From NCBI GenBank assembly GCA_013375405.1, contig JABXJU010000074.1, positions 1 to 18,612 on the forward strand: a DNA stretch of 18,612 nt, in the 5' to 3' direction. Source of the stretch: Candidatus Helarchaeota archaeon. Its GTDB lineage: Archaea; Asgardarchaeota; Lokiarchaeia; Helarchaeales; HEL-GB-A. Position 1 is the stretch's first letter. Each line of letters starts with the position of its first letter. The notes beneath the pieces were generated by a model. The model saw only the letters and a program-made list of their open reading frames with translations, did not search any database and was not told the DNA's origin. Positions 7,029-15,814 of the stretch are shown piece after piece. The position numbers and the translations under genes are program-made.

Positions 7029-7062
7029 TGTAGAACTCTAAAACTCTACAATTAAATCTACA
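7029..7062. repeat. Inverted repeat upstream of the SCP2 cluster
   Basis: TGTAGA (7029-7034) and TCTACA (7045-7050) are perfect 6-bp arms, 22 bp overall. A second TCTACA lies at 7057-7062, and ACTCTA is repeated in tandem inside the palindrome. The site is 60-90 nt upstream of the SCP2 B2 start. It is a candidate operator; the short arms keep confidence low. Confidence 0.35.
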
Positions 7063-7194
7063 AGGTATTTAATTTTTAAGCATTTCCCATAATAAAAAAG
7101 GGATGTTAAGGAAGTATTTTGGCAAGCATAATTTATTCCACTTCCAAAAGAATTTTTAGCGTGGTGGAATTAAAGAGGAGGGTAGTTGAGTTCA

Positions 7195-7707
7195 TTATAT
7201 CTTATATATGTTTACAAAGGTCAATTCTGATAGTTGTTTTCGTGACCGTTGCGTTTTTTCCTCAGCAGGATAACCTAAAGCTACAACAGCCATCAATTCA
7301 AAAGTGTCAGGGACCTTCAAAATCTTTTCAACTTCAGATCTCTTATTAAGTATCTCCCCAAGCCAAACTCCGCCTAACTCCAAGTTGTGGATGGCTAGGA
7401 GCATATTCTGAATTGCAGCTCCACAAGCTTGTAGATCTTTTACATAATTATAACCTGCATCTTTATCGTAAAATACGGCAATACAAACAGGTGCCTTTCG
7501 TATAATATGGGAATAATGGGTTTGTTGTGCAACCTGCTCCTTAATTTCTGGATCCTTAATAATGATAAATTTCCAAGGTTGATTATTCAGCCCAGAGGGA
7601 GCCCAACGTGCAGTCTCAAGAATTTCCTGAATTAGTTCGTCTGGAACACTAGTAGATTTGAATTTACGAACACTAAAGCGTTCTTTGATTTTCTCATTTA
7701 AGTCCAT
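7195..7707 (-). CDS. Nitroreductase family FMN oxidoreductase
   Basis: A 170-residue protein, typical of short nitroreductases that bind FMN as a dimer and use NAD(P)H to reduce nitro groups, quinones or flavins. Visible landmarks are the N-terminal RFSVRKF stretch (Arg/Ser FMN contacts), TARWAPSGLNNQPWKFIII with the APS-x-x-N-x-QPW signature, LELGGVWLGEI, and the C-terminal ALGYPAEEKTQRSRK. Start: GTG at 7710 is directly followed by ATG at 7707; I prefer the ATG. It is divergent from the FGGY kinase with 74 bp between them, so the two may share a promoter region. The physiological substrate cannot be inferred; members also act as iodotyrosine deiodinases and in cofactor biosynthesis. Confidence 0.9.
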   Translation of the reverse strand: MDLNEKIKERFSVRKFKSTSVPDELIQEILETARWAPSGLNNQPWKFIIIKDPEIKEQVAQQTHYSHIIRKAPVCIAVFYDKDAGYNYVKDLQACGAAIQNMLLAIHNLELGGVWLGEILNKRSEVEKILKVPDTFELMAVVALGYPAEEKTQRSRKQLSELTFVNIYKI

Positions 7708-7781
7708 CACACAAACCCCGATTTTTATAGAAACATATATGGTTGTAATTAATAATAATTTCCAACAGATGTGATTGCCAA

Positions 7782-9305
7782 ATGGCAGAGAATTATTTCC
7801 TGATAGTAGATGCGGGCACAGGAGGCGGACGTTGCCTTATCTTTGATGATGTAGGAACGTTACATGCAATAGCATATCAAGAATGGACGTATTATACTCC
7901 TGAAGAGGTTGCCCCTTATGGACGAGAATTTAATCCCAATGAGTTTTGGGAAATTATTTGTAATATCAGTAAGCAAGCAATAAAGCAGGCAAAAATTAAA
8001 CCTAAACAAATAAAGGGTGTGAGCGCTTCAAGTTTCCGAGAGGGCGCTGTTTTCATTAATGAAAATGGAAAGGAATTATACGCAGGACCGGCAAATGATA
8101 TCCGAGCCCTCGAGCAAGGTATGAATATTAAGGCAAGTCACGGTAAAGAAATTTATCACATCACAGGGCGAACTCCCCCATTTATGTTCGCTAGCGCACG
8201 ATTAAAATGGTTTAAGGAAAAAAAAGCAGAGATTTATAACCAAATCGATCGAATTCTGATGATGAATGAGTGGATCCTGTTTAAATTTTCAGGTCAAGCA
8301 TATAGTGAGCCGACTAACGTTTGTGAAACTGATCTTTTTAATATTCATTCAAGAACTTGGTCAAAGGAAATCTTAAAATGGTTAGATTTAAAGGATGACA
8401 TTTTTCCTAATGTGGTTAATGCCGGGACTAAAATAGGGGAAGTTACCAATCAAGCAGCAGCAGAAACATCTCTAATTGAGGGTACCCCAGTTGTAATGGG
8501 TGGGGCCGATTCACAATGCGCTTTACTCGGAATGGGTTTTAGAGAGGAAGGGCAGTTGGGAATTGTCGCTGGAACCACCACAGCTCTTCAAGTGATCACT
8601 TCACGTCCGATTTTAGATGAAAAAATGCGCACATGGACAAATAATTACTTGTTTCCGAATTTTTGGATTCTAGAAAGCAATGCAGGAGAATCTGGGAAGA
8701 TTTTTCGGTGGATTCGAGATAATATGGCTGATTTAGAACGTGAAGTCGCCCAAGAGGAGGGTAAGGATGCATTTCAATTAATGGATAATCTTGTAACGGA
8801 CGTTCCCCCTGGATCTGAGGGAGTTTTTGCCTTTTTAGGTCCAATGATTATGAATATGGATGCGGTGGGTCCCCTAGGATTTGGAGGATTTTTATTTGAA
8901 CTGCCAATATATATGGGAAATTATGGGAAAAAACAGATGATCCGGGCATTTCTCGAAAGCATGGCATACGCAATCAAAGGAAATTGGGATCAGCTGGAAT
9001 CGATTTCGAAAATGAAAATTAAGGAAGCTGGTATCTGTGGAGGCTTGGCCAAGAGTGAGTTATTCGTCCAAATGATTGCCAATACGCTCCGATTTCCTAT
9101 CAAAACGTATCAAACCATCGAAGCTACGGGATTAGGAACCGCAATCTGCGCCGCGGTAGGAACAGGGGTTCATTCGAGTTTTTCCGAGGCCATCAACGCA
9201 ATGGTTCAGTTACAAAAAATCGTAGAACCCGATCCAGCCCAGAAAAAATACAGAAAATTCTATAAAAAATGGCTTAAACTCTCTAAGAAACTTCGTCAAA
9301 TTTAA
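7782..9305 (+). CDS. FGGY-family carbohydrate kinase, LsrK-like
   Basis: A 507-residue two-domain actin-fold kinase of normal FGGY length that phosphorylates a sugar or sugar-like substrate with ATP. Domain I opens with the phosphate-1 loop IVDAGTGGGRCLIFD (Asp10). GGADSQCALLGMG carries the probable catalytic Asp243, followed by the adenosine/phosphate loop AGTTTALQ (263-270). GICGGLAKSELFVQMIANTLRFPI is the C-terminal ATP-binding segment. The stretch SASSFREGAVFINENGKELYAGPANDIRA (about 81-109) resembles the corresponding part of the autoinducer-2 kinase LsrK (MREG...DGTEIW...NVDARA), as does the overall layout. No lsr transporter or processing genes are adjacent, so AI-2 is not established as substrate. 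It starts at ATG 7782 after a GTGAT ribosome binding site. Confidence 0.88.
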   Translation: MAENYFLIVDAGTGGGRCLIFDDVGTLHAIAYQEWTYYTPEEVAPYGREFNPNEFWEIICNISKQAIKQAKIKPKQIKGVSASSFREGAVFINENGKELYAGPANDIRALEQGMNIKASHGKEIYHITGRTPPFMFASARLKWFKEKKAEIYNQIDRILMMNEWILFKFSGQAYSEPTNVCETDLFNIHSRTWSKEILKWLDLKDDIFPNVVNAGTKIGEVTNQAAAETSLIEGTPVVMGGADSQCALLGMGFREEGQLGIVAGTTTALQVITSRPILDEKMRTWTNNYLFPNFWILESNAGESGKIFRWIRDNMADLEREVAQEEGKDAFQLMDNLVTDVPPGSEGVFAFLGPMIMNMDAVGPLGFGGFLFELPIYMGNYGKKQMIRAFLESMAYAIKGNWDQLESISKMKIKEAGICGGLAKSELFVQMIANTLRFPIKTYQTIEATGLGTAICAAVGTGVHSSFSEAINAMVQLQKIVEPDPAQKKYRKFYKKWLKLSKKLRQI

Positions 9306-9382
9306 TAACCACTATAAAGAATTAGTATTTCTTAGATTTGTCATTTAAATAGCATAATTCTATTTAGTTAATTGGTGATTGA

Positions 9383-9616
9383 ATGGAGCAATTAGTATAT
9401 CGAATTTTACTTCGAAAGGAACCTGAAGGGGGATATACTGTTATAGTTCCTAGTTTGCCTGGATGTGTTACTTATGGGGAAAATATCGAAGATGCTATCG
9501 AGATGGCTAAAGAAGCAATCGAATTATATCTTGAAAGCTTGAAAGCACATGGAGAAGCTATTCCTACTGAAGAAAATACGTTGGAATATACTGTAGTCGT
9601 GAAGGTTAATGCCTAA
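9383..9616 (+). CDS. hicB: HicB-like antitoxin
   Basis: A 77-residue protein of the HicB antitoxin family. The pattern YTVIVPSLPGCVTYGENIEDAIEMAKEAIELYL is diagnostic of the HicB partial RNase-H fold, which binds and blocks the HicA ribonuclease. It stops after the fold and lacks the C-terminal ribbon-helix-helix or helix-turn-helix DNA-binding extension of longer HicB proteins, so it is unlikely to repress its own promoter directly. It starts at ATG 9383 behind GGTGATTG and overlaps the toxin gene by 8 nt, so expression is tightly coupled. Here the antitoxin precedes the toxin, the reverse of the E. coli hicAB order. Confidence 0.9.
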   Translation: MEQLVYRILLRKEPEGGYTVIVPSLPGCVTYGENIEDAIEMAKEAIELYLESLKAHGEAIPTEENTLEYTVVVKVNA

Positions 9617-9821
9617 GCTTCCTGCTTTAACTCCTAAAAAGATAATTAAAATCCTTGAAAAGAAGGGATATATCTTGGATCGAATTAAGGGTAGTCATCA
9701 CATTTACTATCATCCAGAGTCAAAAAAACGAGTTGTCGTTCCTGTTCATAAAAAAGAGTTGCCAAAAGGAACATTGTTGGAAATTCTAAAACAAGCCGGA
9801 ATTGAAAAGTCCGATATTTAA
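9609..9821 (+). CDS. hicA: HicA-like mRNA interferase toxin
   Basis: A 70-residue protein with the double-stranded-RNA-binding-like HicA fold. KIIKILEKKGYILDRIKGSHHIYYHP contains the G-S-H motif with catalytic His30 (28-30), followed by KRVVVPVHKKELPKGTLLEILKQAGI, the usual second half. HicA cleaves mRNA when its antitoxin is lost. The start ATG 9609 lies within the end of hicB, 8 nt before its stop completes, with GTGAAGG just upstream. The catalytic residue is intact, so the pair looks functional. Such modules in archaea are often acquired horizontally, but base composition here does not differ visibly from neighbours. Confidence 0.92.
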   Translation: MPKLPALTPKKIIKILEKKGYILDRIKGSHHIYYHPESKKRVVVPVHKKELPKGTLLEILKQAGIEKSDI

Positions 9822-9888
9822 TAATTTTATTACATAAAATTTTCAGTTCGCCATTTGGAAAAATGATATTAGTATTATTGTTAGTTTT

Positions 9889-10830
9889 CTAGAGGTAATC
9901 GTTTAACCATTTGATGATCTGGGAAAGATAGACCGTGGTTTGTCCAGTAAATCCATGATCGCCGCGTTCAAATACGATCGTTTGTTCATCAGGAAGTCCA
10001 AGCAGTTCTTTATTTTTAAGAAATGCATCATAAGGGACGAGTATATCGTTTTTTGCATGGGCTAGGCATACTATCTTATTTTCAATTTTCCTCTCCAGAA
10101 AATATTTTGGAGAGAGTTTGCGATTGAGGTCGTCAGGGGGATAGATAGGAAGTTTCGCGAGCCGGTAGAACAGACGGATATACCAACGCCAGTAGTGATT
10201 CATCTCAGACCAGTCATGCCCCGCGCAAAACGCCATCACGAGCTTAATGCGTGGATCGATGTACCCGCCCGTCAATAGGGTGTAGCCCCCTAAGCTAAAT
10301 CCCACCGCAGCTAGTTTTTCATGATTCAAATCGGGACGTGAAACGATATAATCGACTACTTGTTGGACATCCATGGAAATTTTAACAAGCTCAAATGGTT
10401 TCCCCCCGCTCTTGAAGGGTTTTTTGCCATGACCTCGATGGTTATAGCACACCACTTTATAGCCCTGCACCACGAGTGGATACGCGATCGGGTAGATCGT
10501 TTCCACACTACCTAAATGTCCATGGCACACTAATACGACAGGGCTGGAATCCTTTGTACTTCCAGTCAATATTTCACCATGAATTAGGATTCCATCTTTC
10601 AAGGTCAATTCGAATTTCTCCCGGTGTAATGACTTATATTCTATTCCCCTATATTCTGTAGACAGCATTACAAACATCCCTAGAAGAATCCCACCATAAA
10701 AGAGCAGAATTCCAAAACTTAAGTTTCTGAAGAATAAAAAAAGAGACGCTTTCAGAGGAATGACATAAGTAAGTATCCAGAATAAAAATGTTGAAAAAAG
10801 TAATATGGGAATGAAATATTTTGCTTTCAT
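9889..10830 (-). CDS. Membrane-anchored alpha/beta hydrolase
   Basis: A 313-residue protein. Two hydrophobic segments at about 5-25 and 36-56 anchor the N-terminus, and the catalytic domain follows from about residue 70. The hydrolase elements are an oxyanion region HGHLG (103-107), a CYNHRGHGKKP loop, the nucleophile elbow GFSLGG with Ser179, an acid in AKNDILVP (Asp262), and the catalytic histidine in GDHGF (His292). All three triad members are present. The domain resembles dipeptidyl-peptidase/acylaminoacyl-peptidase-like and BAAT-like esterases; substrate cannot be told. The TM hairpin leaves the domain on the same side as the N-terminus, most likely cytoplasmic with Lys/Arg nearby (inference). 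Convergent with hicA across 67 bp, and transcribed alone. Confidence 0.88.
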   Translation of the reverse strand: MKAKYFIPILLFSTFLFWILTYVIPLKASLFLFFRNLSFGILLFYGGILLGMFVMLSTEYRGIEYKSLHREKFELTLKDGILIHGEILTGSTKDSSPVVLVCHGHLGSVETIYPIAYPLVVQGYKVVCYNHRGHGKKPFKSGGKPFELVKISMDVQQVVDYIVSRPDLNHEKLAAVGFSLGGYTLLTGGYIDPRIKLVMAFCAGHDWSEMNHYWRWYIRLFYRLAKLPIYPPDDLNRKLSPKYFLERKIENKIVCLAHAKNDILVPYDAFLKNKELLGLPDEQTIVFERGDHGFTGQTTVYLSQIIKWLNDYL

Positions 10831-11013
10831 GGCTATTGATTAGCCAACCTCACCATAAAAATCTTTTTCTCGCATTCTAAATATGCTTTTTATTGAAATC
10901 CATTGTAATTCAAAAAGTTAAAAAACAAGATATAATCTGTTTCAGTAATACACATCGTCCATTTTAGAAGTTATAGAAAATAAAAATATGAACTTAATCT
11001 AAACGGTGAGATT

Positions 11014-12060
11014 ATGACGGAAAGTGTGAATATAGTCGAATCATTTAACCTCACGAAGGCATGGGGAGACCTCGTTGCGGTCGACAATGTCAATTTTGAA
11101 ATTAAAAGTGGTGAGATTTTTGGCATGCTTGGTCCTAATGGTGCTGGAAAAACCACCATTATTAAGATGCTCTGCACACTATATCTTCCATCCGCGGGAC
11201 GCGCCAGCGTAGGAGGGTATGATGTGATGACGGAGGCGGACCAGGTACGGAGAATCATCGGGTATGTCCCTCAGGATATAACCGTCGATGGCCAACTGAC
11301 TGGGAAAGAGAATTTGGAATTTCAAGCCGCATTATATGGGATAAAAGGAAAAGAAAGGGAAGAACAAATAGAAAAAATGCTCAAATTAGTCCAGTTAGGA
11401 CAACGAGCGGATGGTATTGTGGATACTTATTCAGGAGGAATGCGTCGTCGTCTTGAAATTGCGCGTGGTTTGCTTGTGGAACCCCAGCTTTTATTTTTAG
11501 ATGAACCCTCCTTAGGGCTCGATCCCATTTCCCGGAAATCAATTTGGGAGCACGTAGGTAAGCTGCAAAAAAAGAGAGGGAAAGAAAATTTCGCGATTTT
11601 CATGAGCACGCATTATATGGAGGAGGCAGATAAACTGTGTGATCGAGTTGGAATTATTGATCGGGGAAAGATCGTCGCAATGGATACGCCAGCTGCTTTA
11701 AAGCAGCAGATTGGGGGGCAAATCATTGAAGTAGATATGGATTCCCAACGATTGAAACGTGCCTTTAAGCGATTGAAACAATTTGGACAGGATGATCAGA
11801 CGAACCGTTTTATTGATCAGTTAAATCAAGTTGGTGATGGAACACTCGCAATTGAGGTTAAGGATACCGACACCGCTTTACCAAAAGTCTTCAAGATTGC
11901 TTCCGAAAATAATATTGAAATCCAACAAGTCCGTATGCGTTCCCCCTCTTTGGAGGATGTATTTATTCATTATACGGGCAAGACACTCAGAGATGAAGAT
12001 GCTATGGATGTGATGGGATTCATTAAAAGGCAAATTTCAAAACGGATGAGGAGTATATAA
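11014..12060 (+). CDS. ABC transporter ATP-binding protein (DrrA/CcmA-type)
   Basis: A 348-residue ATPase with every expected motif: Walker A GPNGAGKTT (40-48), Q-loop Gln87 (YVPQD), signature YSGGM (139-143), Walker B LLFLDEP (159-165), D-loop GLDP and switch His200 (MSTHYMEEAD). Beyond about residue 230 there is the extra C-terminal domain common in DrrA-type drug or lipid exporters, ending in a basic tail KRQISKRMRSI. It energises the permease encoded 14 nt downstream; the complex sits in the cytoplasmic membrane. It starts at ATG 11014 behind GGTGAG (11005-11010). The transported substrate is unknown. Confidence 0.95.
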   Translation: MTESVNIVESFNLTKAWGDLVAVDNVNFEIKSGEIFGMLGPNGAGKTTIIKMLCTLYLPSAGRASVGGYDVMTEADQVRRIIGYVPQDITVDGQLTGKENLEFQAALYGIKGKEREEQIEKMLKLVQLGQRADGIVDTYSGGMRRRLEIARGLLVEPQLLFLDEPSLGLDPISRKSIWEHVGKLQKKRGKENFAIFMSTHYMEEADKLCDRVGIIDRGKIVAMDTPAALKQQIGGQIIEVDMDSQRLKRAFKRLKQFGQDDQTNRFIDQLNQVGDGTLAIEVKDTDTALPKVFKIASENNIEIQQVRMRSPSLEDVFIHYTGKTLRDEDAMDVMGFIKRQISKRMRSI

Positions 12061-12074
12061 AAGGAGGATTGAAA

Positions 12075-13187
12075 TTGGTTGAGTTTGACTTGCATGCTAT
12101 TATTGGTATAGTAAAACGAGATATGATTAAATATTTCCGTAATAAGCAGATGATCATTTCATCATTAATAATGCCTGCAATATTTATGTTATTCTTACGT
12201 CCAGGATTTGCGGGTTTTGCTGGTGGTGGTGAACCCGAGGCTTGGATAATGAATTACTTAGGTGCGGGTATTATTTGTATGGTAATCATTATGAGTGGGA
12301 TTATGATGTCCGGCATGCCAGTTCTTTTCGACAAAATGCTTGGATTCCAAGATATTTATGCGGTCGCACCGGTTAAGCGACGAAATCTCGTATTAGGGTT
12401 CCTAATAGGGGGTGCATTAAAATCTTTATTTATGAGCTCGGTCGTCATTGTAATAGGATTAGCAACGGGATTATATCCTAATATGTGGGGTCTTGGCTGG
12501 GTTGGATCTCTTCTCTCAATCATTCCACTTACATTTACAATTTTCTTCGGTGCAATCATCTATGCCTGTATTGGTTTAATTATCGCAGCTCGAACGGATA
12601 TGACGAATGCATTTCTGTGGAATAACTTGATAAACATGCCCTTGATATTTGTTTCGGGGGCCATAATCCCAATTCATACCTATGGTGAGACCGCAAAATA
12701 TGCCCTCTTATGCAACCCTACAACTTATATGGCGGATGCTATCCGGGTCTGGCTTGGTGGAGAAATTGGACCTGCTGGAACTGGGAACGAGTTTTTCGGT
12801 GGTAATTTGTTATTAGGTTATGCGATGGATATGGCCATTTTGGCATTTCTTGGCATTATTTTGTTTTATCTCGCCTTTCGAGTCTTTGGTGGCTCCCTGC
12901 AGGAAAGCTCTGGTGGATTTGCTGGTATGATTCATAAAAAGTCTGCTAAAGCCCGTGAAAAAATGTTCAAAGACCTCGAACCTGCAGATCGCGATATCAT
13001 GATGAAGGTAACTAATAAAATTGATATGATGAAAATGGGACAGATCATGGGGCTTGCAGGCGACGGAAAACAAGATGAAGCCATGAAAATGTTGAAGGAT
13101 GCAGGTATTTCGGATGAGGATATCAAAGGGTTCTTTGCGGCAGGCATGCGGATGATGGAATTAATGATGAAGAAACAAAAGAAATAA
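12075..13187 (+). CDS. ABC-2 type permease with Met-rich C-terminal tail
   Basis: A 370-residue membrane subunit of the exporter. I chose TTG at 12075 because AAGGAGG (12061-12067) is 7 nt upstream; the earlier in-frame TTG at 12069 is too close. Six hydrophobic segments are seen at about 26-46, 61-83, 105-133, 143-172, 181-200 and 246-270, the standard ABC-2 topology, with NNLINMPLIFVSGAIIPI being the typical segment before the last loop. After TM6 come about 100 residues not usual for the family, containing 14 methionines in the final 74 residues (from about residue 297), with repeated MM-x-K/MKM amphipathic helices. Partner of the preceding ATPase. The tail is a candidate regulatory or metal/peptide-binding element (inference). 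Confidence 0.9.
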   Translation: MVEFDLHAIIGIVKRDMIKYFRNKQMIISSLIMPAIFMLFLRPGFAGFAGGGEPEAWIMNYLGAGIICMVIIMSGIMMSGMPVLFDKMLGFQDIYAVAPVKRRNLVLGFLIGGALKSLFMSSVVIVIGLATGLYPNMWGLGWVGSLLSIIPLTFTIFFGAIIYACIGLIIAARTDMTNAFLWNNLINMPLIFVSGAIIPIHTYGETAKYALLCNPTTYMADAIRVWLGGEIGPAGTGNEFFGGNLLLGYAMDMAILAFLGIILFYLAFRVFGGSLQESSGGFAGMIHKKSAKAREKMFKDLEPADRDIMMKVTNKIDMMKMGQIMGLAGDGKQDEAMKMLKDAGISDEDIKGFFAAGMRMMELMMKKQKK

Positions 13188-13200
13188 ATTTTTTTCTTTA

Positions 13201-14781
13201 TTAATGAACTTGCCGCGCTTTATCCTTCCAGAACGGTTCTCGGATCTTCCGTTTTAAAATTTTACCTTGCGGACTCTTTGGAAGTTTACGCTTGAAATAG
13301 ATGTTCTGAGGTTTCTTATAACTCGCGATTCGAGATTTTACATGGTTGATGAGTTCTTCTTCGGTGACATCTAGGCCTTCTTTTACACCAGGTTGGAGAA
13401 TGACAAACGCAGTAACGGCTTCACCCCAGTTCTCGTCCGGAATACCGATAACTGCACATTCAAGAACAGCAGGATGGGACAAGAGCGCATCTTCCACTTC
13501 AAGGGGGTAGATATTCTCGCCACCTGAAATGATCAAATCCTTCCCCCGTCCAGTGATATAAATAAATCCCTCTTCATCCATTTTTCCTAAATCGCCAGTA
13601 TGTAACCAACCATCACGAACGGTTTGAGCGGTTTTATCAGGTTTTTGCCAGTAGCCTTGCATGATATTATTGCCACGTGCAATAATCTCGCCGACTTCGC
13701 CACAAGCGACTTCACAGCAATCTGCATCGACGACTTTAATCTCTATCCCGCTTAAAGCACGTCCACAAGAAGCTAAAAGTTTTCGATTTGTGCGAGCGGT
13801 TGCGTGATCTAGGGCACCCATAATGCACAGAACGGGGGAGGCTTCAGTTTGGCCAAACACCTGAATAAAATCAGCATTTGGGAATATATCTAAGGCTTTA
13901 CCTAGAATGGTGGGCGTGATAGGAGCTGCACCATAAATAATAGTTTCCAGGGTGCGCAAATCGTACTTCGGTAGCTCAGGACTTTCGATAAAGCGTTTTA
14001 ACATAGTTGGAACTAAAGCCAGGGACGAGACTTTTTCTTTTTCGATGGTTTTCAACGTGTTTATAACGTCAAATTGTCCTTGGGTGATGAAGGTAATTCC
14101 CCCAAACATACAACAGAGTGATATAAATAAGCCCGCACCATGAAAAAGCGGTAGTGCAGTAAGCATTTTACTTAATGTATCGGTGAGCAATGATTCTTTA
14201 AATTTCTCCGTTCCTCTTATTAGCATCTCACCTGCCATTGCAATCATAGTGAGAATATTGTAATGGCTTATCATAACGCCTTTCGGGAATCCCGTTGTCC
14301 CCCCGGTCCATAGGATGTAAGCAGTGGAGTGTTTTGAAAACTTCAGTCGTTTTAACGGGGAATCTGGAGTTTCGTGGATTATTGTTTGAAATTGCGTTGT
14401 AGGAATGAAATGTTCAACGCTCGAGGAATTTTGCTTAATTAATTGAATTGTTTCTTCAAATTCAGGTTGATAAATTAGAAATCGGGGAGTGCAATCTTTC
14501 ACACAGTATAATATTTCTTTAGCGGACATGGAAAAATTAAAGGGAGTAGTGATAGCTCCGACATTGGGAAAGGCATAAAAAGAGTAGAGAATCTCTGGGC
14601 AATTGCGAGTTAGAATTCCAACGCGGTCTCCGAACTTTAATCCCATGTTTAAGAAATTTTGGCCGATATGTTTCAAATTTTCATAGAACTGTGAAAAAGT
14701 AATTTGTGTATCTTCGTGTATAACAGCTAGTTCGTCGGGACGAGTTCTCGCGTATCCGCGGGGCAGATTGCCAACCTTCAA
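13201..14781 (-). CDS. AMP-dependent acyl-CoA synthetase / ligase
   Basis: A 526-residue adenylate-forming enzyme that activates a carboxylic acid with ATP and transfers it to CoA. Motifs in order: the P-loop LWTGGTTGFPKGV (about 157-169), IYGAAPI, the QVFGQTEAS adenylate-binding motif, HTGDLGKMDEEGFIYITGRGKDLIISGGENIYPLEVE with the A8 hinge, and the C-terminal KSPQGKI with probable catalytic Lys507. Length and motifs match medium/long-chain fatty acyl-CoA synthetases, but chain length cannot be told. The start is TTG at 14781; no ATG lies nearby, GGAG is present upstream, and the encoded N-terminus matches the family. The SDR gene is upstream on the same strand, 139 nt away, consistent with a shared fatty-acyl pathway. 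Confidence 0.92.
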   Translation of the reverse strand: MKVGNLPRGYARTRPDELAVIHEDTQITFSQFYENLKHIGQNFLNMGLKFGDRVGILTRNCPEILYSFYAFPNVGAITTPFNFSMSAKEILYCVKDCTPRFLIYQPEFEETIQLIKQNSSSVEHFIPTTQFQTIIHETPDSPLKRLKFSKHSTAYILWTGGTTGFPKGVMISHYNILTMIAMAGEMLIRGTEKFKESLLTDTLSKMLTALPLFHGAGLFISLCCMFGGITFITQGQFDVINTLKTIEKEKVSSLALVPTMLKRFIESPELPKYDLRTLETIIYGAAPITPTILGKALDIFPNADFIQVFGQTEASPVLCIMGALDHATARTNRKLLASCGRALSGIEIKVVDADCCEVACGEVGEIIARGNNIMQGYWQKPDKTAQTVRDGWLHTGDLGKMDEEGFIYITGRGKDLIISGGENIYPLEVEDALLSHPAVLECAVIGIPDENWGEAVTAFVILQPGVKEGLDVTEEELINHVKSRIASYKKPQNIYFKRKLPKSPQGKILKRKIREPFWKDKARQVH

Positions 14782-14920
14782 TTCAATCGCTACTCCGTTA
14801 TTCTACGTATCATATTAGAATATTTGAAGGTTACTTTAGAAAGGTCTAATTCTAATTAAAAAAAATTTAGGGGAATTAAATTGAAAATAGAGACAAAAAA
14901 AGAAAGAGAATGAGTTAATT

Positions 14921-15691
14921 TTACATTTTACGCCCAGCAGCGACTTGAAGCACTTCACCTGTTATGTAACTAGACACATCGGAGGCGAAGAAAAGAATGG
15001 CATTCGAAATATCTTTCGTGGTCCCCAACTTTATGCCAACCTCAGGTTGTCGAACTAAGATGAGCCCTTTCTCAATTTGGGTACGAAGTTTTTCATCCTT
15101 GACGAAATAATCGGTTAATGCGGTATGAACAAGGCCCGGCGCAATAGTATTACAGGTGATCCCGAGATATCCGACCTCTTGAGCGATAGTCTTGCATAGC
15201 CCCACCACCCCAGCTTTTGCAGTTGCATAATTACTTTGGCCTCGATTTCCTTTATATGCCATACTAGAAAGCATGACGATTTTACCGTATTTCTGTTTTT
15301 TCATAATAGGAACAGCTTCTTTACAAAATCGCCAATATCCTTTTAAATTTACGTCTAAGACGAGGTCATACTCGTCTTCTGACATTTTATGGATCATATT
15401 ATCGCGTAATATGCCAGCATTGCAGATTAAAATATCCACTCTATTAAAAGTATCCATACACTTTTGTACAGTTGCTTTAACGTCGTCTGTGCTAGTAACA
15501 TCACACTTAATCGCCAGAGCTTTGCCACCTGTATCTTCTATCTCTTTAGCAACCTGTTTGGCGCCTTCTTCATTAATATCGGCAATTAGAACGTTAGCTC
15601 CTTCTTCGGCAAAATCAATACATGTCTGGCGGCCAATTCCACTGGCGCCTCCCGTCACAATAGCAGTTTTACCTTTCAGATTTAAATCCAT
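14921..15691 (-). CDS. Short-chain dehydrogenase/reductase (FabG-like)
   Basis: A 256-residue classical SDR. The Rossmann nucleotide motif is TGGASGIG (13-20). Asp38 at the end of the second strand (LIADIN) points to NAD(H) rather than NADP(H). The structural motif CNAG (90-93) is present, and the catalytic set is Asn115, Ser142/143, Tyr155 and Lys159 (YATAK). The family includes 3-oxoacyl-ACP/CoA reductases and 3-hydroxyacyl-CoA dehydrogenases. With an acyl-CoA synthetase downstream on the same strand, an acyl-CoA dehydrogenation/reduction step is plausible (inference). It starts at ATG 15691 with a GAGGT ribosome binding site 6 nt away. The 139-nt gap to the next gene has T-runs, so the two genes may have separate transcripts. 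Confidence 0.92.
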   Translation of the reverse strand: MDLNLKGKTAIVTGGASGIGRQTCIDFAEEGANVLIADINEEGAKQVAKEIEDTGGKALAIKCDVTSTDDVKATVQKCMDTFNRVDILICNAGILRDNMIHKMSEDEYDLVLDVNLKGYWRFCKEAVPIMKKQKYGKIVMLSSMAYKGNRGQSNYATAKAGVVGLCKTIAQEVGYLGITCNTIAPGLVHTALTDYFVKDEKLRTQIEKGLILVRQPEVGIKLGTTKDISNAILFFASDVSSYITGEVLQVAAGRKM

Positions 15692-15814
15692 TTAACAACC
15701 TCATTCATTCTAAATTCAAATAATTATTTTACCATTTCTGGAAGATATATCGTTCGAACTGTATCTCCCAAATATATAAAAATCTATAAAACGTTCTAAA
15801 AATCTATCACGCAA

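Noticed and set aside
7119..7349. A 76-codon open frame on the plus strand
   Set aside because: Its second half lies antisense to the nitroreductase gene, the composition is not protein-like, and there is no ribosome binding site.
15273..15695. A 140-codon plus-strand open frame
   Set aside because: It is the reverse-strand shadow of the SDR gene, whose catalytic motifs are unambiguous.
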